A stretch of DNA of 64,000 nucleotides. It comes from JABCYV01 sp963696025. GTDB taxonomy: Bacteria > Acidobacteriota > Terriglobia > Terriglobales > Acidobacteriaceae. The position numbers were made by a program, and so were the translations under genes. How positions within the stretch are numbered: the first letter of the stretch is position 1; every line of letters begins with the position of its first letter. The notes beneath the pieces are model-generated. The model was not told where the DNA came from, searched no databases, and saw nothing but the letters and a program-made list of their open reading frames with translations. Of this stretch, positions 1 to 9,243 are shown piece by piece. The DNA is taken from the NCBI GenBank assembly GCA_963696025.1, contig CAVOII010000019.1, forward strand, positions 1-64,000, in the 5' to 3' direction.

Positions 1-44
1 CGCGTAGACGATGTCGAACGGCCTTACGAGATAATCTAAACAGG

Positions 45-470
45 TCAATTGCCCCATTTGCGCACTGCCTGCCGTATGGATTTCAAGATAAAAATGAAGT
101 CTTGTGAGGACCGCACTTCCCCCATCATGGCGACCTTGGAGAGTATTTCGAGCTCTCGATCTGTTATGTTGTAAGACTTGCGTAGACCTTCATTGTTGAG
201 AAAGGACTTCCAGGCGGAGGGACTCTTCGGCTCGGACAACAATGAGGTGATTCTTGGGATGGTGAATAAAAGCAACTCACGGCTGTCCAATCCGAGTGCC
301 TCCGCGAGCTTTATCATGAGCTTTTCGGATGGGCGTCCTCGGCCGGCCTCAAGATTGGTAATATATGAAACCGAACAATTGACTAGACGGGCGAGTTGCT
401 CCTGGGTCAGGTGCAGCTGGAGGCGACGATCACGGATCGAGCGACCGAAGCTTCGCGAAATCGGTGGCAT
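45..470 (-). CDS. XRE-family transcriptional regulator
   Basis: A 141-residue protein. Residues about 8-65 form a Cro/C1-type helix-turn-helix: RRLQLHLTQEQLA, then a recognition helix around VSYITNLEAGRGRP, then EKLMIKLAEALGL. The C-terminal half (about 75-141) has no recognised domain and may be a small dimerisation or ligand region. It lies at the window edge, transcribed leftwards, with no partner gene visible. A DNA-binding role is secure; its target is unknown. Confidence 0.85.
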   Translation of the reverse strand: MPPISRSFGRSIRDRRLQLHLTQEQLARLVNCSVSYITNLEAGRGRPSEKLMIKLAEALGLDSRELLLFTIPRITSLLSEPKSPSAWKSFLNNEGLRKSYNITDRELEILSKVAMMGEVRSSQDFIFILKSIRQAVRKWGN

Positions 471-1228
471 GCTTTTACCTCAACTGGTTTATTGCGTCAA
501 GGCCCGTTCAACGGAACCGTTCAGATTCCTGACATTTGAGTCCGAACCGGAGCAATAAAGCAACTGAAATTCTTCGATTATAGAAAAGCATCGTAGGGCC
601 TTTGAAAGTGACAGGAACAAATCAAAGACATGTCATCAAGCACCCGAAGACCATCTTAAATGAAGTGGCTGAGCGCAGTTTCGTAAGGTCGTCAAAAGCC
701 ACCCATGCGCGGCGCGTGGCGCCGAAGCAGAGTAGGTTATCCTTCAGGATGACCTCGCGATGGCCTGGCCGAGACTTACTCCTTGAAGGGGACTCGTTTA
801 CGGATGAAAGGCGTTATGGAATGTCGTGCGATTATTGGTGTCAACTTTCGGGCTTTGAGCTTCAGCCAATCCAGCCGCCCATCCCGGTTAACTCATCGAG
901 GACGCCCATCTATAGGGGTCCCTACGATCGTGTTTGACTGTGTTCAAGACGCAATTTTAGATTGACGGGTTCGTCACCGTCCAGCGTATGAAAGTCAGTA
1001 CGGTTCGCGTTTCGCTCACTTCTAACTTCAGCGGTTGCGCATCGCCTTCAGCTTGTATGAAAAAACGGCCGTCTCGGCGGTAAGACATACCGGAGGTACA
1101 TCATCTCGAGGCCACGGCCAGCGTTCGTTGTAGGATTGATGAGCTGAGAATATGCCAAATAGACTAAGGAAAGGCAAAAATGATACAGGTCTCGGTTTAA
1201 ACTACTCGGCTTATTGCATTGGAAGTCA
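471..1228. other. stretch without a convincing gene
   Basis: Short open frames exist here on the plus strand (for example 602-937), but they lack ribosome-binding sites, have odd composition and show no recognisable domain. No RNA gene, repeat or mobile-element end was seen. Confidence 0.5.
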
Positions 1229-1244
1229 TGGCATCTCTCTTGCT
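1229..1244 (+). promoter_or_regulatory. candidate sigma-54 (-24/-12) promoter
   Basis: TGGCAT-N5-TTGCT, with the invariant GG and GC separated by exactly 10 bases, matches the sigma-54 consensus TGGCAC-N5-TTGCW closely. It lies 25 bases before the chosen ATG of the secreted protein at 1269. Three similar sites occur elsewhere in the window (49447, 55216, 59401), each just upstream of a gene start. Confidence 0.55.
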
Positions 1245-1268
1245 CAAGATCCGGGCGAGGTAGATTGT

Positions 1269-1706
1269 ATGAAATGTTACATCATTGCAGGAGTAGCGAT
1301 CGGGGCTCTATTGCTGCCAGGCCTCGGTTTTTGTCAAATGGAGAATTCCCCCTCCCAGGCCAACGATACGCGAACCCAATCGGCGAACCCGCACGCGGTG
1401 GTGAATAACTCCCTTCCTACAAATGGGGGAGCAGGAATGAATAATCCGTCGCAACATGGTCGGGCTAATGCAATATTCGTCAAAAGTGAGATCACCAAGG
1501 CCCGCGCGGACGGTAAAGATGTTACCGCTGCAGAAGGTCAATACAAAATGGGAATGTCTGCCTTGAATAGAGGCTTGAATAAGGAGGCAGCCCAGCATTT
1601 CGACACCGCATTGAGGGCAGTTGGAGTCGAGCCGAAAGCGCAGGGTCAAAATCCAGGAGAGACCATGCTAGGTCACACATCAATGCCGGGTGAAACAAAG
1701 CCATAA
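1269..1706 (+). CDS. small secreted protein, unknown function
   Basis: The frame is open from 1152, but the ATG at 1269 is preferred. It follows a GCGAGG ribosome-binding site and begins a typical signal peptide (MKCYII, hydrophobic core, cleavage near FCQ). That leaves 145 residues. The mature part is rich in Asn, Gln, Ser and Gly, then has a helical segment resembling a single TPR-like hairpin (EGQYKMGMSALNRGL, EAAQHFDTALRAVG). No enzyme motif is visible. A candidate sigma-54 promoter sits directly upstream, so it may be induced under the same conditions as the STAS genes at 49-55 kb. It is probably periplasmic or exported. Confidence 0.65.
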   Translation: MKCYIIAGVAIGALLLPGLGFCQMENSPSQANDTRTQSANPHAVVNNSLPTNGGAGMNNPSQHGRANAIFVKSEITKARADGKDVTAAEGQYKMGMSALNRGLNKEAAQHFDTALRAVGVEPKAQGQNPGETMLGHTSMPGETKP

Positions 1707-1949
1707 GATGCAAACCGGACCGACCGTTCTGGTGCAGGCAAGGCAGAAAAGTGTCAAGGCCGAGACATCGCAGCGCAAAGAATGGTGCTATCCAGGCGAA
1801 TCGGGGCACACTCGTTAAACCTGAATGTCGACGTGAACTGTGCAAAACAGAAGGCCGACCAGGTAATAAAGTCGGGTCCAGGCATCGGAATTATCGATGC
1901 ACACTTTAAGCGTCGGCGTGCCGGCCCATTAACGAAAAGGAATAGGACA

Positions 1950-2125
1950 ATGAGTGGTAAGGCTGAAGAACAAAAGGGCGTGTAAAAGAAGCAGCGGGCG
2001 CTTTGACAGGCAATAAACGCCTGAAGAACGAGGGGAAGGTCGAGCAAGCGTCCGGTAAGATCAAGCAGACTACGGAACGAATTGCGGACAAGGTCAAGGA
2101 CACAGTGAAGGGCAAGAAACCGTAG
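1950..2125 (+). pseudogene. csbD: CsbD-family stress protein with a one-base frameshift
   Basis: ATG at 1950 follows AAAGGA and encodes MSGKAEEQKG, then hits TAA. Moving one base restores the CsbD sequence from RVKEAAGALTGNKRLKNEG to KVKDTVKGKKP and a stop at 2125. The lesion fits loss of one A in the run of As near 1972-1975. CsbD proteins are about 60-residue, highly charged general-stress proteins of unknown mechanism. The rest of the frame is undamaged, so this is either a very recent mutation or a homopolymer sequencing error. Confidence 0.75.
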
Positions 2126-2674
2126 TCTCGTATATCATCTCTACGCACGCAAACAATGGTGTCAGGACAGCGGTCCACCCTATAGCTGGCCGCCAGGCGC
2201 CGTTACTCAGGTTAAGTTGAGAGAACTCGTCGAATATGCGAACTGACGTCCAGCGCGCAACGGTTTCGTTCCTAGATAGAGCGGCCGCTTTGCGTTCGCC
2301 ATGATGCCGGTCGTTGGCAGGCCTTGGGCGGCCGGACAGCCATTGCTGATGGCGTCGTGCGAGGCTGAGCGTGAGGTATCAACGACGATTATTGATGCCG
2401 CCACGATGCCACTATATGGCTCAACACTCGACGACGTGCCAAATCTGAACCGGCCTTATTTCGCCTGTCTGAAGCACCGAAGCTAAGGATTGTTTGTCGT
2501 AGGCGATTCCGTGTGGGATGCTCGGGCCACGTTCTAATCGATATGCACCGTCGCGGAGAATGAGTGAGCATTTGATTAGTGGGAAAAAGACGGCGCGTGG
2601 AGGGTTGTGTCATGCGCACGTTTCTGAAAATCACGTTATTCGTCAATTAGTCTAAATACCGGAGGCCTGCCGGA
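2126..2674. other. stretch without a convincing gene
   Basis: About 550 bases between csbD and the Ku gene. Open frames on both strands are short and without recognisable domains. The 3' end must hold the Ku promoter; no clear -35/-10 pair was identified. Confidence 0.5.
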
Positions 2675-3583
2675 ATGCCGTCTCGAGCGCTCTCTCGCAG
2701 CACCATCTCTTTTGGCTTGGTTTCGATTCCAGTCGAGGTGTTTCCGGCCACGGCATCGAAGTCGGTACATTTCAACCTGCTGCATGCGAAAGACGACAGC
2801 CGGATTCAAGAAAAAATTTATTGTGTCTCCGAGGAAAAGGTGATCGATCGGAGCGAGCTGGTCCACGGCTTCCAGATCCAGAAAGGCAAATACGTCACCT
2901 TCACGAATGAGGAACTCAAGAAGCTCGAATCCGATGCGGGGCATGAAATCGACATACTGCAATTTGTACCGATTTCAGAAGTCGATCCCGTCTATTTCGC
3001 GGGCGCATACCTGCTCGGATCCGGCTCCGGCTCTGCCAAGGCCTTTCATCTGTTGAATGCCGCGATGACCAAAAGCCAGCGCGCCGCGCTGGCCAAATTC
3101 GTCATGCGCGCGAAGGAGCATTTAGTGTTGATTCGTCCCTATGGCGACGTGTTGATGCTCCATACCATGCATTACGCGGATGAGATTCGTTCCTCCGAGG
3201 CAATCGGTCACGGCGCCAAAACATCCGTTGGAGCGTCCGAACTCAAGCTGGCGGAGCGGCTGATTGCCGATCTCTCCAAGGACAAATTCGAAGCGGCTAA
3301 GTTCCAGGACACCTATCGCCAAAAGATCTTGAAAGTAGCAGAACGGAAAGCGGCCGGTCAGGAAGTTACCGCACCACCGGCTCCCAAGCGCGGCAAGGTG
3401 ATCGACCTTATGGCGGCTTTGAAAAACTCGCTTAAGTCCCGTCAAAGTGATGCCTCGAAAGACAGTGAAGACGGGGTTGCGCACGACGAGCGAGCAGCAT
3501 CACGGGGGAAGGATGTGCGCCGCACTCGGCAGAGTTCGAGGCACCCGCAAACACGCCGTAGGGAACGTTCATCAGGAAAGTAG
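2675..3583 (+). CDS. ku: Ku-type DNA end-binding protein (non-homologous end joining)
   Basis: The 302-residue protein opens with the bacterial Ku signature (RSTISFGLVSIPVEVF) and contains the core beta-barrel strands (VHFNLLHAKDDSRIQEK, GKYVTFTNEELKKLE, IDILQFVPISEVDPVYF) and the arm region AKEHLVLIRPYGDVLMLHTM. The last 60 or so residues are a Lys/Arg-rich tail, typical of the DNA-threading extension in soil-bacterial Ku proteins. The start is supported by GGAGG nine bases upstream. Ku homodimers bind double-strand breaks and recruit LigD; no ligD is seen here, so the partner must lie elsewhere. Confidence 0.93.
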   Translation: MPSRALSRSTISFGLVSIPVEVFPATASKSVHFNLLHAKDDSRIQEKIYCVSEEKVIDRSELVHGFQIQKGKYVTFTNEELKKLESDAGHEIDILQFVPISEVDPVYFAGAYLLGSGSGSAKAFHLLNAAMTKSQRAALAKFVMRAKEHLVLIRPYGDVLMLHTMHYADEIRSSEAIGHGAKTSVGASELKLAERLIADLSKDKFEAAKFQDTYRQKILKVAERKAAGQEVTAPPAPKRGKVIDLMAALKNSLKSRQSDASKDSEDGVAHDERAASRGKDVRRTRQSSRHPQTRRRERSSGK

Positions 3584-3800
3584 CGTCTTGCGGATGCGGC
3601 GCGGTCACCTTCGTTCTCGTGCCGCGGTACGCTCTGAACTCGCGGCATGGGAAGGGGTAAAATTGGAGGTGCGCTCCTCGTGGCGGAGAATAAAAGACTT
3701 TCCCCCTATCGGGCCAAGCGCGATTTCAGCAAAACAGCTGAACCTAGCCTCAAAGCGAGAAAAATGTATTGCTAATCAGGCGTAACGATTGAAAGAAAGA

Positions 3801-3860
3801 GGCCTCCCGTGGCTAAATTAGAGTGCGTACCAGCGCAACTCTATGCAAAAGCGGGAGGCC
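3801..3860 (+). promoter_or_regulatory. hairpin masking the transposase ribosome-binding site
   Basis: GGCCTCCCG (3801-3809) pairs perfectly with CGGGAGGCC (3852-3860), nine base pairs around a 42-base loop. The right arm holds the GGGAGG ribosome-binding site for the ATG at 3867. A transcript starting outside the element would fold and hide the site, as known for IS10 and IS50; a transcript starting inside the loop would not. Confidence 0.6.
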
Positions 3861-3866
3861 CCCAGG

Positions 3867-5243
3867 ATGAGGTTGAGGGTAGCGGGCTTGAGGCGGGTGG
3901 TCAAGCGGGATTTGGGGATTGAATTCGGCCGTGAGCATCTGACTTCGTATGGCGGGTTGGAGTTATTGCGCCGCTACTTCCAGAGTATTGGGCTGAATCA
4001 TCGCATTCGGCAGGGATTTCGTGAGCATGACCTCGGTGGTGACTACGGCTGCGTATACTTGGTGCTGTTGGTAATTGGTCTGTTGCTGGTTGGTGCGCGG
4101 CGGCTTAAGCAATTGCGCTATGTTGCACACGATCCGCTGTTCGCCCGGCTGTGTGGTCTGGCGCGCATTCCGACGGATCGGACGGTAGTGAAGTGGCTGA
4201 AGGAATTCACCCAAGCCTCGCTTGCGGCACTGGTACGGATCAATAGCGAGTTGCTCTACGACCAGATCCGGCAACTGGGTCTGCGGCGGCTGACCATTGA
4301 TATAGATGGCACGGTAATCCGCACCGGCAACAAGGTTGCTTGGGCGATGCACGGCTTCAATCCGCATCATCCCAAGGACCCCAGTTACTATCCGCTACTG
4401 GCGCACCTGGCCCAGACTGGGCAGATTCTGCGGCTTAAGAACCGCCCTGGCAACGTCCACGACTCCAAGGGAGCGGAGGCCTTCATGCGCGAGTTGATCG
4501 ATGAGCTGCGCGCGCGGTTTGGCCGCTCGGTGATTTTGGAATTCCGCATGGACGCGGCGTTTTTCCAGGAAAATATCCTCAAATTGCTGGACCGCCGCGG
4601 CTGCTTTTATGCCATCAAGGTGCCCTTTTGCCAATGGACCGGGGTTCGCGCTGCGGTCGCCGCGCAACACCACTGGAGGCCGGTGCAACCTCAAATCACC
4701 TGTTTCGAAACTCAGTTGCAGCTTAAAGTTTGGGAGCTGGAGCTACCGGTCGTAGTCTTTCGCAAGCGGGTTGCTCACCAGAGCCGGCGCAACTACCAAC
4801 TCGATCTTTTCTCCCCCGATGATGGCCACTTCGAGTATTCGGCGGTCGCCACTAACCTCACGCTCAGCCCGCGCCCATTGTGGAACTTCATCGCTGGCCG
4901 CGGGGCGCAGGAAAAGACTTTTGCCGAGCTCAAGGGAGAATTCGCCCTGGATGCCGTCCCTACCAACCATTACGCCGCCAACGGCGCCTGGCAGCAACTG
5001 TCCATTCTGGCCCACAATCTCACTATCGGCTTTCAGCTCCACACCAATCTTGCCACGGCCAAACCGCCCAGCGCCAAACGCACCTACACCTACTGGCTTG
5101 TGAGCGTGAAAACCCTGCGCTTCACCGTCATCAACCGCGCCGCACGCGTAGCCCGAATCCACGGCCGTAGGATCCTGCGCTTTTCCAATAACCCCGCCAC
5201 CCAAGTCCTTTACGACCAGGTCCTTGACCGCCTTGCCGCGTGA
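3867..5243 (+). CDS. IS1380-family DDE transposase
   Basis: 458 residues from the ATG at 3867, which has GGGAGG eight bases upstream; an in-frame ATG at 3843 would start inside the hairpin. It shows an N-terminal DNA-binding region, then the RNase H-like catalytic fold: first Asp in LTIDIDGTVI, second Asp in EFRMDAAFF followed by the LLDRRGCFYAIKVPF segment, and the final Glu in GAQEKTFAELKGEFA. Length and motif order fit the IS1380 group. There is no sign of decay, so it may be active. Confidence 0.9.
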   Translation: MRLRVAGLRRVVKRDLGIEFGREHLTSYGGLELLRRYFQSIGLNHRIRQGFREHDLGGDYGCVYLVLLVIGLLLVGARRLKQLRYVAHDPLFARLCGLARIPTDRTVVKWLKEFTQASLAALVRINSELLYDQIRQLGLRRLTIDIDGTVIRTGNKVAWAMHGFNPHHPKDPSYYPLLAHLAQTGQILRLKNRPGNVHDSKGAEAFMRELIDELRARFGRSVILEFRMDAAFFQENILKLLDRRGCFYAIKVPFCQWTGVRAAVAAQHHWRPVQPQITCFETQLQLKVWELELPVVVFRKRVAHQSRRNYQLDLFSPDDGHFEYSAVATNLTLSPRPLWNFIAGRGAQEKTFAELKGEFALDAVPTNHYAANGAWQQLSILAHNLTIGFQLHTNLATAKPPSAKRTYTYWLVSVKTLRFTVINRAARVARIHGRRILRFSNNPATQVLYDQVLDRLAA

Positions 5244-5255
5244 TTTATTCTCGCT

Positions 5256-7109
5256 TTAGGGCCTAGCTAGCGGCGAGAATGCGGTCGCGCCATCCGAGGT
5301 GCGCCGCTTCGTCATCCAAAAACAGAGATGTGTAAAGGCCTGCGGGAAATTACCCAGCGCCTCGCCTTGTGGCCCTGTTTGTTCTGAATAAAGCCCGAGA
5401 TGGTTGGCATAACCCAATACACGCTCAAACAGAAGCCTGGCTTGATCCAACTTTTCGGCATCCGCCAGACCGGCGCGAGTCAGCGCCTCTACGAGCCAAA
5501 AAGAACACATGTTGAAAGTGCCTTCCTCTCCTGGGAGCCCATCAATGCGGGGTTGCGGCGGATAGCGATACACAAGGCTGTCGCTGACGAGGCCACCTTG
5601 GCTGGGATCTTCGAGGATGGCTCTTATGGTGCTGAGCATCCGCGGATCGGTCGGCGCCATGAAGAAGACGAGCGGCATGATAAGCAGCGAAGCATCCAGG
5701 TCCTCACTGCCGTAAAACTGTGTAAATGCGTGGCGTTTCTCGTTCCAGCCTTGGGTCATCACTTCTTCGTAGATACGGTCCCTCTCTCGCGCCCATTTCG
5801 TGCGATCGGCTGGAAGCGCACGCTTTTCGGCCAGACGGATGCCGCGATCCAGGGCAACCCAGTTCATGACCTTTGAGTAGACGAAATGTTCCTGCCGATT
5901 GCGCATCTCCCAAATACCGGCATCGGGGAGGTGCCAGTTCTCGCAGATCCATTCAAGGCGATTGCGGACCTTTACCCAAACGTCGTAGGAGGTGGGGCTG
6001 ACGTATTTGTTGGATAGATAGAAGGCGTCCATGAGCTCGCCGTAGATGTCTCCCTGGAACTGCGAAACAGCTGCATTGCCGATGCGGACCGGCCGGGATC
6101 CGCGATACCCTTCCCAGTGCTCCAACGTCTGCTCAGGAAGCTGGGTGTCGCCCTCGATCGTGAAGACGACCGCGCCGGGCGCTTTCGGATTGACGTGTTT
6201 GGACGCGTAATCTTCGATCCAGCCCATGAAGGCAGCAGCCTCCTCTCTGAAACCGATGCGCAGAAATGCATAAACCGTGAAGGCGGCGTCGCGCATCCAG
6301 GTGTAGCGGTAATCCCAGTTGCGCGCCCCTCCGATGACTTCAGGCAAACTCGTGGTTGGCGCGGCAATGATCGCGCCAGTAGGTTCAAAGGTAAGAAGCT
6401 TTAGCGCCAAGGCTGATCTTTGCACTTGATCCCGCCAACGCCCGTGGTAAGTGCAAGCGGAGAGCCAGTCATGCCAGAATTTCACAGTGCCGCGCAGCAG
6501 CTCCTCAGCGCCTTTCTCGGACGGCGGACAGGGAACGCCGTCGGCGCAGTCGTCCCTAAGAATGAAGACTTGCGATTTTCCTTCTGCGAGCACGAACTCA
6601 GCAGATACCCCACCTTGCTCGTCATTGCTGAGGGGCACGTTGGTTGAAAGCGCCAGGCTCACGTTGCCCGACTTGAATATGGCCCCGTTAGCCTTTATCT
6701 GGGTGTCGTGGGTCTGTCGTCCATAATCGAAAGCCGGACGGCAGGAGACCGAAATGCGCACAGCACCCCTGACGCAGCGTATACGGCGATAAAGATGATG
6801 GTACCCAGGCGAGTCGGAGGGTAACCCCACCGGCATGAAGTCTTCCAGCTCGGCGATTCCATCCCCCAACAAGAAGCGCGTAACCAAGACGTTGGTGGAA
6901 GGCCAATAGACCTGCTTGTGCCGGACACCGTCAGCGCCGGCGGAAATTTGGAATCGACCCCCTTTCTTCTCATCCAAGATCGCTCCGAAAATGCTGGGCG
7001 AGTCAAATTGTGGGTAGCAGTACCAGTCGATCGAACCGTTCATGCCCACCAGGGCAACCGTGCGCATGTTGCCGATGATTCCGTAATTTTCGATAGGCTG
7101 ATACGACAT
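5256..7109 (-). CDS. glycoside hydrolase family 15 (glucoamylase/trehalase-like), 3' end altered by the IS
   Basis: 617 residues from the ATG at 7109, preceded by GGGAGGGAAC. The N-terminal signature (YQPIENYGIIGNMRTVALVG, SIDWYCYPQFDSPSIF) and the catalytic (alpha/alpha)6 barrel (GGARNWDYRYTWMRDAAFT, GYRGSRPVRIGNAA, EEGTF near residue 530) define the GH15 group that includes bacterial trehalases and glucoamylases, which cleave alpha-1,1 or alpha-1,4 glucosides by inversion. It has no signal peptide, so it is cytoplasmic. The conserved end FPQAFTHL is followed by 21 atypical residues, and the stop (5256-5258) lies inside the IS inverted repeat. Read one base over, the tail would end at a TAG in the target duplication. 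All catalytic residues are retained. Confidence 0.88.
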   Translation of the reverse strand: MSYQPIENYGIIGNMRTVALVGMNGSIDWYCYPQFDSPSIFGAILDEKKGGRFQISAGADGVRHKQVYWPSTNVLVTRFLLGDGIAELEDFMPVGLPSDSPGYHHLYRRIRCVRGAVRISVSCRPAFDYGRQTHDTQIKANGAIFKSGNVSLALSTNVPLSNDEQGGVSAEFVLAEGKSQVFILRDDCADGVPCPPSEKGAEELLRGTVKFWHDWLSACTYHGRWRDQVQRSALALKLLTFEPTGAIIAAPTTSLPEVIGGARNWDYRYTWMRDAAFTVYAFLRIGFREEAAAFMGWIEDYASKHVNPKAPGAVVFTIEGDTQLPEQTLEHWEGYRGSRPVRIGNAAVSQFQGDIYGELMDAFYLSNKYVSPTSYDVWVKVRNRLEWICENWHLPDAGIWEMRNRQEHFVYSKVMNWVALDRGIRLAEKRALPADRTKWARERDRIYEEVMTQGWNEKRHAFTQFYGSEDLDASLLIMPLVFFMAPTDPRMLSTIRAILEDPSQGGLVSDSLVYRYPPQPRIDGLPGEEGTFNMCSFWLVEALTRAGLADAEKLDQARLLFERVLGYANHLGLYSEQTGPQGEALGNFPQAFTHLCFWMTKRRTSDGATAFSPLARP

Positions 7110-7326
7110 TGTTCTGTTCCCTCCCGGTGGTCCGAAATGAGTTGATTCGGTCCCGACCGTTATCCGTATTCTTCGCGGAACTGACAAGTTTTGCAAAGCC
7201 GATGTGGCAAGCAATTCGCAGGTCTAAACTGTGCTGTGAAACGAAAGCCTGGATGCCAAAGCCCCGAAGCCGTGCGCGGCAGTGTCTCAGCTTGCCGGAA
7301 CAAATGCAAAGTGCCTTGAGGGAACC

Positions 7327-8679
7327 ATGACTAGACAATTTGATGTGATCGCAATCGGAACAGGATCAGCCGCCTCGGCGGTGGCGTCGCGCTGTCGCGA
7401 AGCAGGATGGCAGGTTGCGATCGTGGATTCGAGGCCGTTCGGAGGTACCTGTGCTCTACGGGGATGCGACCCAAAGAAAGTACTCGTCGGAGCTGCCGAA
7501 GCCGTTGACTGGACTCGTCGAATGAAAGGAAACGGAATTCAGGCCGCGAAGCTTCAGATTGACTGGCCCGAGTTAATGCGTTTCAAGCGTTCTTTCACTG
7601 AGCCCGTTCCAAAACGGCGCGAAGAGGGATTCGCGAAAGTCGGCATCGCAGCGTTCCATGGTCGGGCGCGCTTCGCCGGTCCAACTACACTACAAGTAGG
7701 GGAAGAGACATTGGAGGGACGGTACGTCGTTATTGCAGCCGGGGAGGTACCGGCAGATTTGGGGATTCCCGGCGCTGAGCACCTTACGACAAGCGATCAG
7801 TTCTTGGAGTTGAACGAACTCCCGCGGAGGATTCTCTTTATCGGAGGCGGGTATATCGCCTTTGAGTTTGCCCATGTAGCGGCGTGTGTGGGATCGCAGG
7901 TCACAGTCCTACACCGTGGCCCGCGTCCTCTTGCGCTTTTTGACCCGGATCTCGTTGATCAGCTCGTTGAGCGAACTCGCGAACTTGGCATTGACGTTCA
8001 TCTGGGAACCGAAGCGATAGGGATCGAAAAGAGCGCGGCTCAGTTGACTGTCCGGGCATTGGCCTCTGGAGAGACGGGCACGTTTCAGACGGATATGGCT
8101 GTGCATGCTGCGGGTCGCGTGCCCGAGATCAACGACCTGAATCTGGATGCTGCGGGGATCGAATGGGAGAAGCGGGGAGTGCGAGTCAACGAATTCTTGC
8201 AAAGTGTGTCGATTCCAGCTGTGTACGCGGCGGGAGATGCTGCCGCCAGTGGAGGCCCGCCGCTGGCTCCTGTGGCGAGCTATGAAGGGCTGATCGTGGC
8301 CGCAAACCTCTTGAAGGGAAACCATCAGAGACCAAATTACCTCGGCATTCCGTCGGTCGTCTTCACGATCCCTTCGCTCGCTGCTGTCGGTCTCAGTGAA
8401 CGCGGGGCACGTGAGCAAAACCTTAAGTTCAGGGTCAGGAAGGAGATGACCTCGGCCTGGTATTCGTCGCGGCGGGTTGCAGAAACATATTCCGGCTACA
8501 AAGTGCTCGTGGAGGAAGGCACAGACCGCGTTCTGGGCGCTCATATTCTTGGGAGCGAGGCCAGTGAAGTCATCAATCTCTTCGCGCTTGCCATCCGTTC
8601 CGGGATGCGGGCCACCGATTTAAAGCACATGCTGTTTGCGTATCCAACGAGTGGCTCAAATATGACGCGCATGCTTTAG
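7327..8679 (+). CDS. pyridine nucleotide-disulfide oxidoreductase (glutathione reductase-like)
   Basis: 450 residues from the ATG at 7327, which follows GAGGGAACC. It has an FAD-binding fold (DVIAIGTGSAASAVA), the redox-active disulfide GGTCALRGCDPKK, an NAD(P)-binding fold (RILFIGGGYIAFEFAHVAACVGSQV), the second FAD motif (VYAAGDAAASGG) and the dimerisation domain. Unlike glutathione or dihydrolipoyl reductases, the C-terminal HPTxxE catalytic pair is replaced by YPTSGSN, so the physiological substrate is uncertain. It is divergent from the GH15 gene across about 215 bases. Cytoplasmic flavoenzyme. Confidence 0.85.
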   Translation: MTRQFDVIAIGTGSAASAVASRCREAGWQVAIVDSRPFGGTCALRGCDPKKVLVGAAEAVDWTRRMKGNGIQAAKLQIDWPELMRFKRSFTEPVPKRREEGFAKVGIAAFHGRARFAGPTTLQVGEETLEGRYVVIAAGEVPADLGIPGAEHLTTSDQFLELNELPRRILFIGGGYIAFEFAHVAACVGSQVTVLHRGPRPLALFDPDLVDQLVERTRELGIDVHLGTEAIGIEKSAAQLTVRALASGETGTFQTDMAVHAAGRVPEINDLNLDAAGIEWEKRGVRVNEFLQSVSIPAVYAAGDAAASGGPPLAPVASYEGLIVAANLLKGNHQRPNYLGIPSVVFTIPSLAAVGLSERGAREQNLKFRVRKEMTSAWYSSRRVAETYSGYKVLVEEGTDRVLGAHILGSEASEVINLFALAIRSGMRATDLKHMLFAYPTSGSNMTRML

Positions 8680-8892
8680 AAAAGGTCGTAAGGAGAGATG
8701 TCTTGAATCACCTCGCCTTGCCGTTACAATAGACCTTGACACAGTAGCACTCCACTGGATCCCGGCTGGCGAGTCGACTGACTGGTAATCAGTCAGAAAC
8801 CGCAGTTTCCCTGAGGTTTTCGACGATGATGGACTGAACCCATCAAATGAGACACTCGCAATGGGCACACTTTGCAGAGAAAGGAACTGCGA

Positions 8893-9243
8893 GTGGCAAA
8901 GAAACGAGTTATAGGTCGATATCCCAAGGCGTTTCGGGAGATGGCTGTCGAGCGGTTGAAGCGTTGCGACAACATCGTGGCGCTCTCCCAGGAACTGGGG
9001 GTGCACCGGCGACTGCTCTACAAATGGCGAGATCAGTTGGAGCCCATCGAAGACGGCGGAGGACCACCGGCAAACTCCCGCGAGCGTGAACTGCGGCAAC
9101 AGGTCACGCAATTGAAGCGCGTGGTGGCGGACAAGACGCTGGAGGCGGATTTTTTCAAAGGTGCCTTGCAAAAAATCGAGGCTCGACGCCAGAGCAGAAG
9201 CAACTCTGGCGAGACGGCATCTACGAGCAGATCCGAGAAGTGA
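8893..9243 (+). CDS. IS3-family transposase OrfA
   Basis: 116 residues from GTG at 8893 (AAAGGA at 8879-8884); the frame is open from 8872. It has an N-terminal helix-turn-helix of the HTH_Tnp_1 type (GRYPKAFREMAVERLK, ALSQELGVHRRLLYKWRDQ) and then the leucine-zipper helix of IS3 OrfA proteins (RERELRQQVTQLKRVVADKTLEADF). It ends four bases into the start of orfB, the usual arrangement for translational frameshifting. The protein is complete but cannot act without the truncated partner. Confidence 0.85.
   Translation: MAKKRVIGRYPKAFREMAVERLKRCDNIVALSQELGVHRRLLYKWRDQLEPIEDGGGPPANSRERELRQQVTQLKRVVADKTLEADFFKGALQKIEARRQSRSNSGETASTSRSEK

Larger units (their letters stand above)
3748..5261 (+). 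mobile_element. complete IS1380-family insertion sequence
   Basis: The terminal inverted repeats are visible. The left end at 3748 reads CCTCAAAGCGAGAA and the reverse complement of the right end at 5261 reads CCCTAAAGCGAGAA (12 of 14 identical). The element is flanked on both sides by CCTAG (3743-3747 and 5262-5266), a target duplication. It holds a single full-length transposase. The right end lies in the 3' end of the GH15 gene, whose present stop codon is inside the inverted repeat. Intact ends, duplication and transposase suggest a recent insertion. Confidence 0.85.

Noticed and set aside
602..937. Possible small gene in the 471-1228 gap
   Set aside because: No ribosome-binding site, no domain and a biased composition.
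4743..5204. 153-codon open frame inside the IS
   Set aside because: Opposite the intact transposase; no similarity to a passenger gene.
7203..7218. Sigma-54 promoter upstream of the flavoprotein
   Set aside because: TGGCAA-N5-TCGCA breaks the -12 TTGC element and is far from the start.
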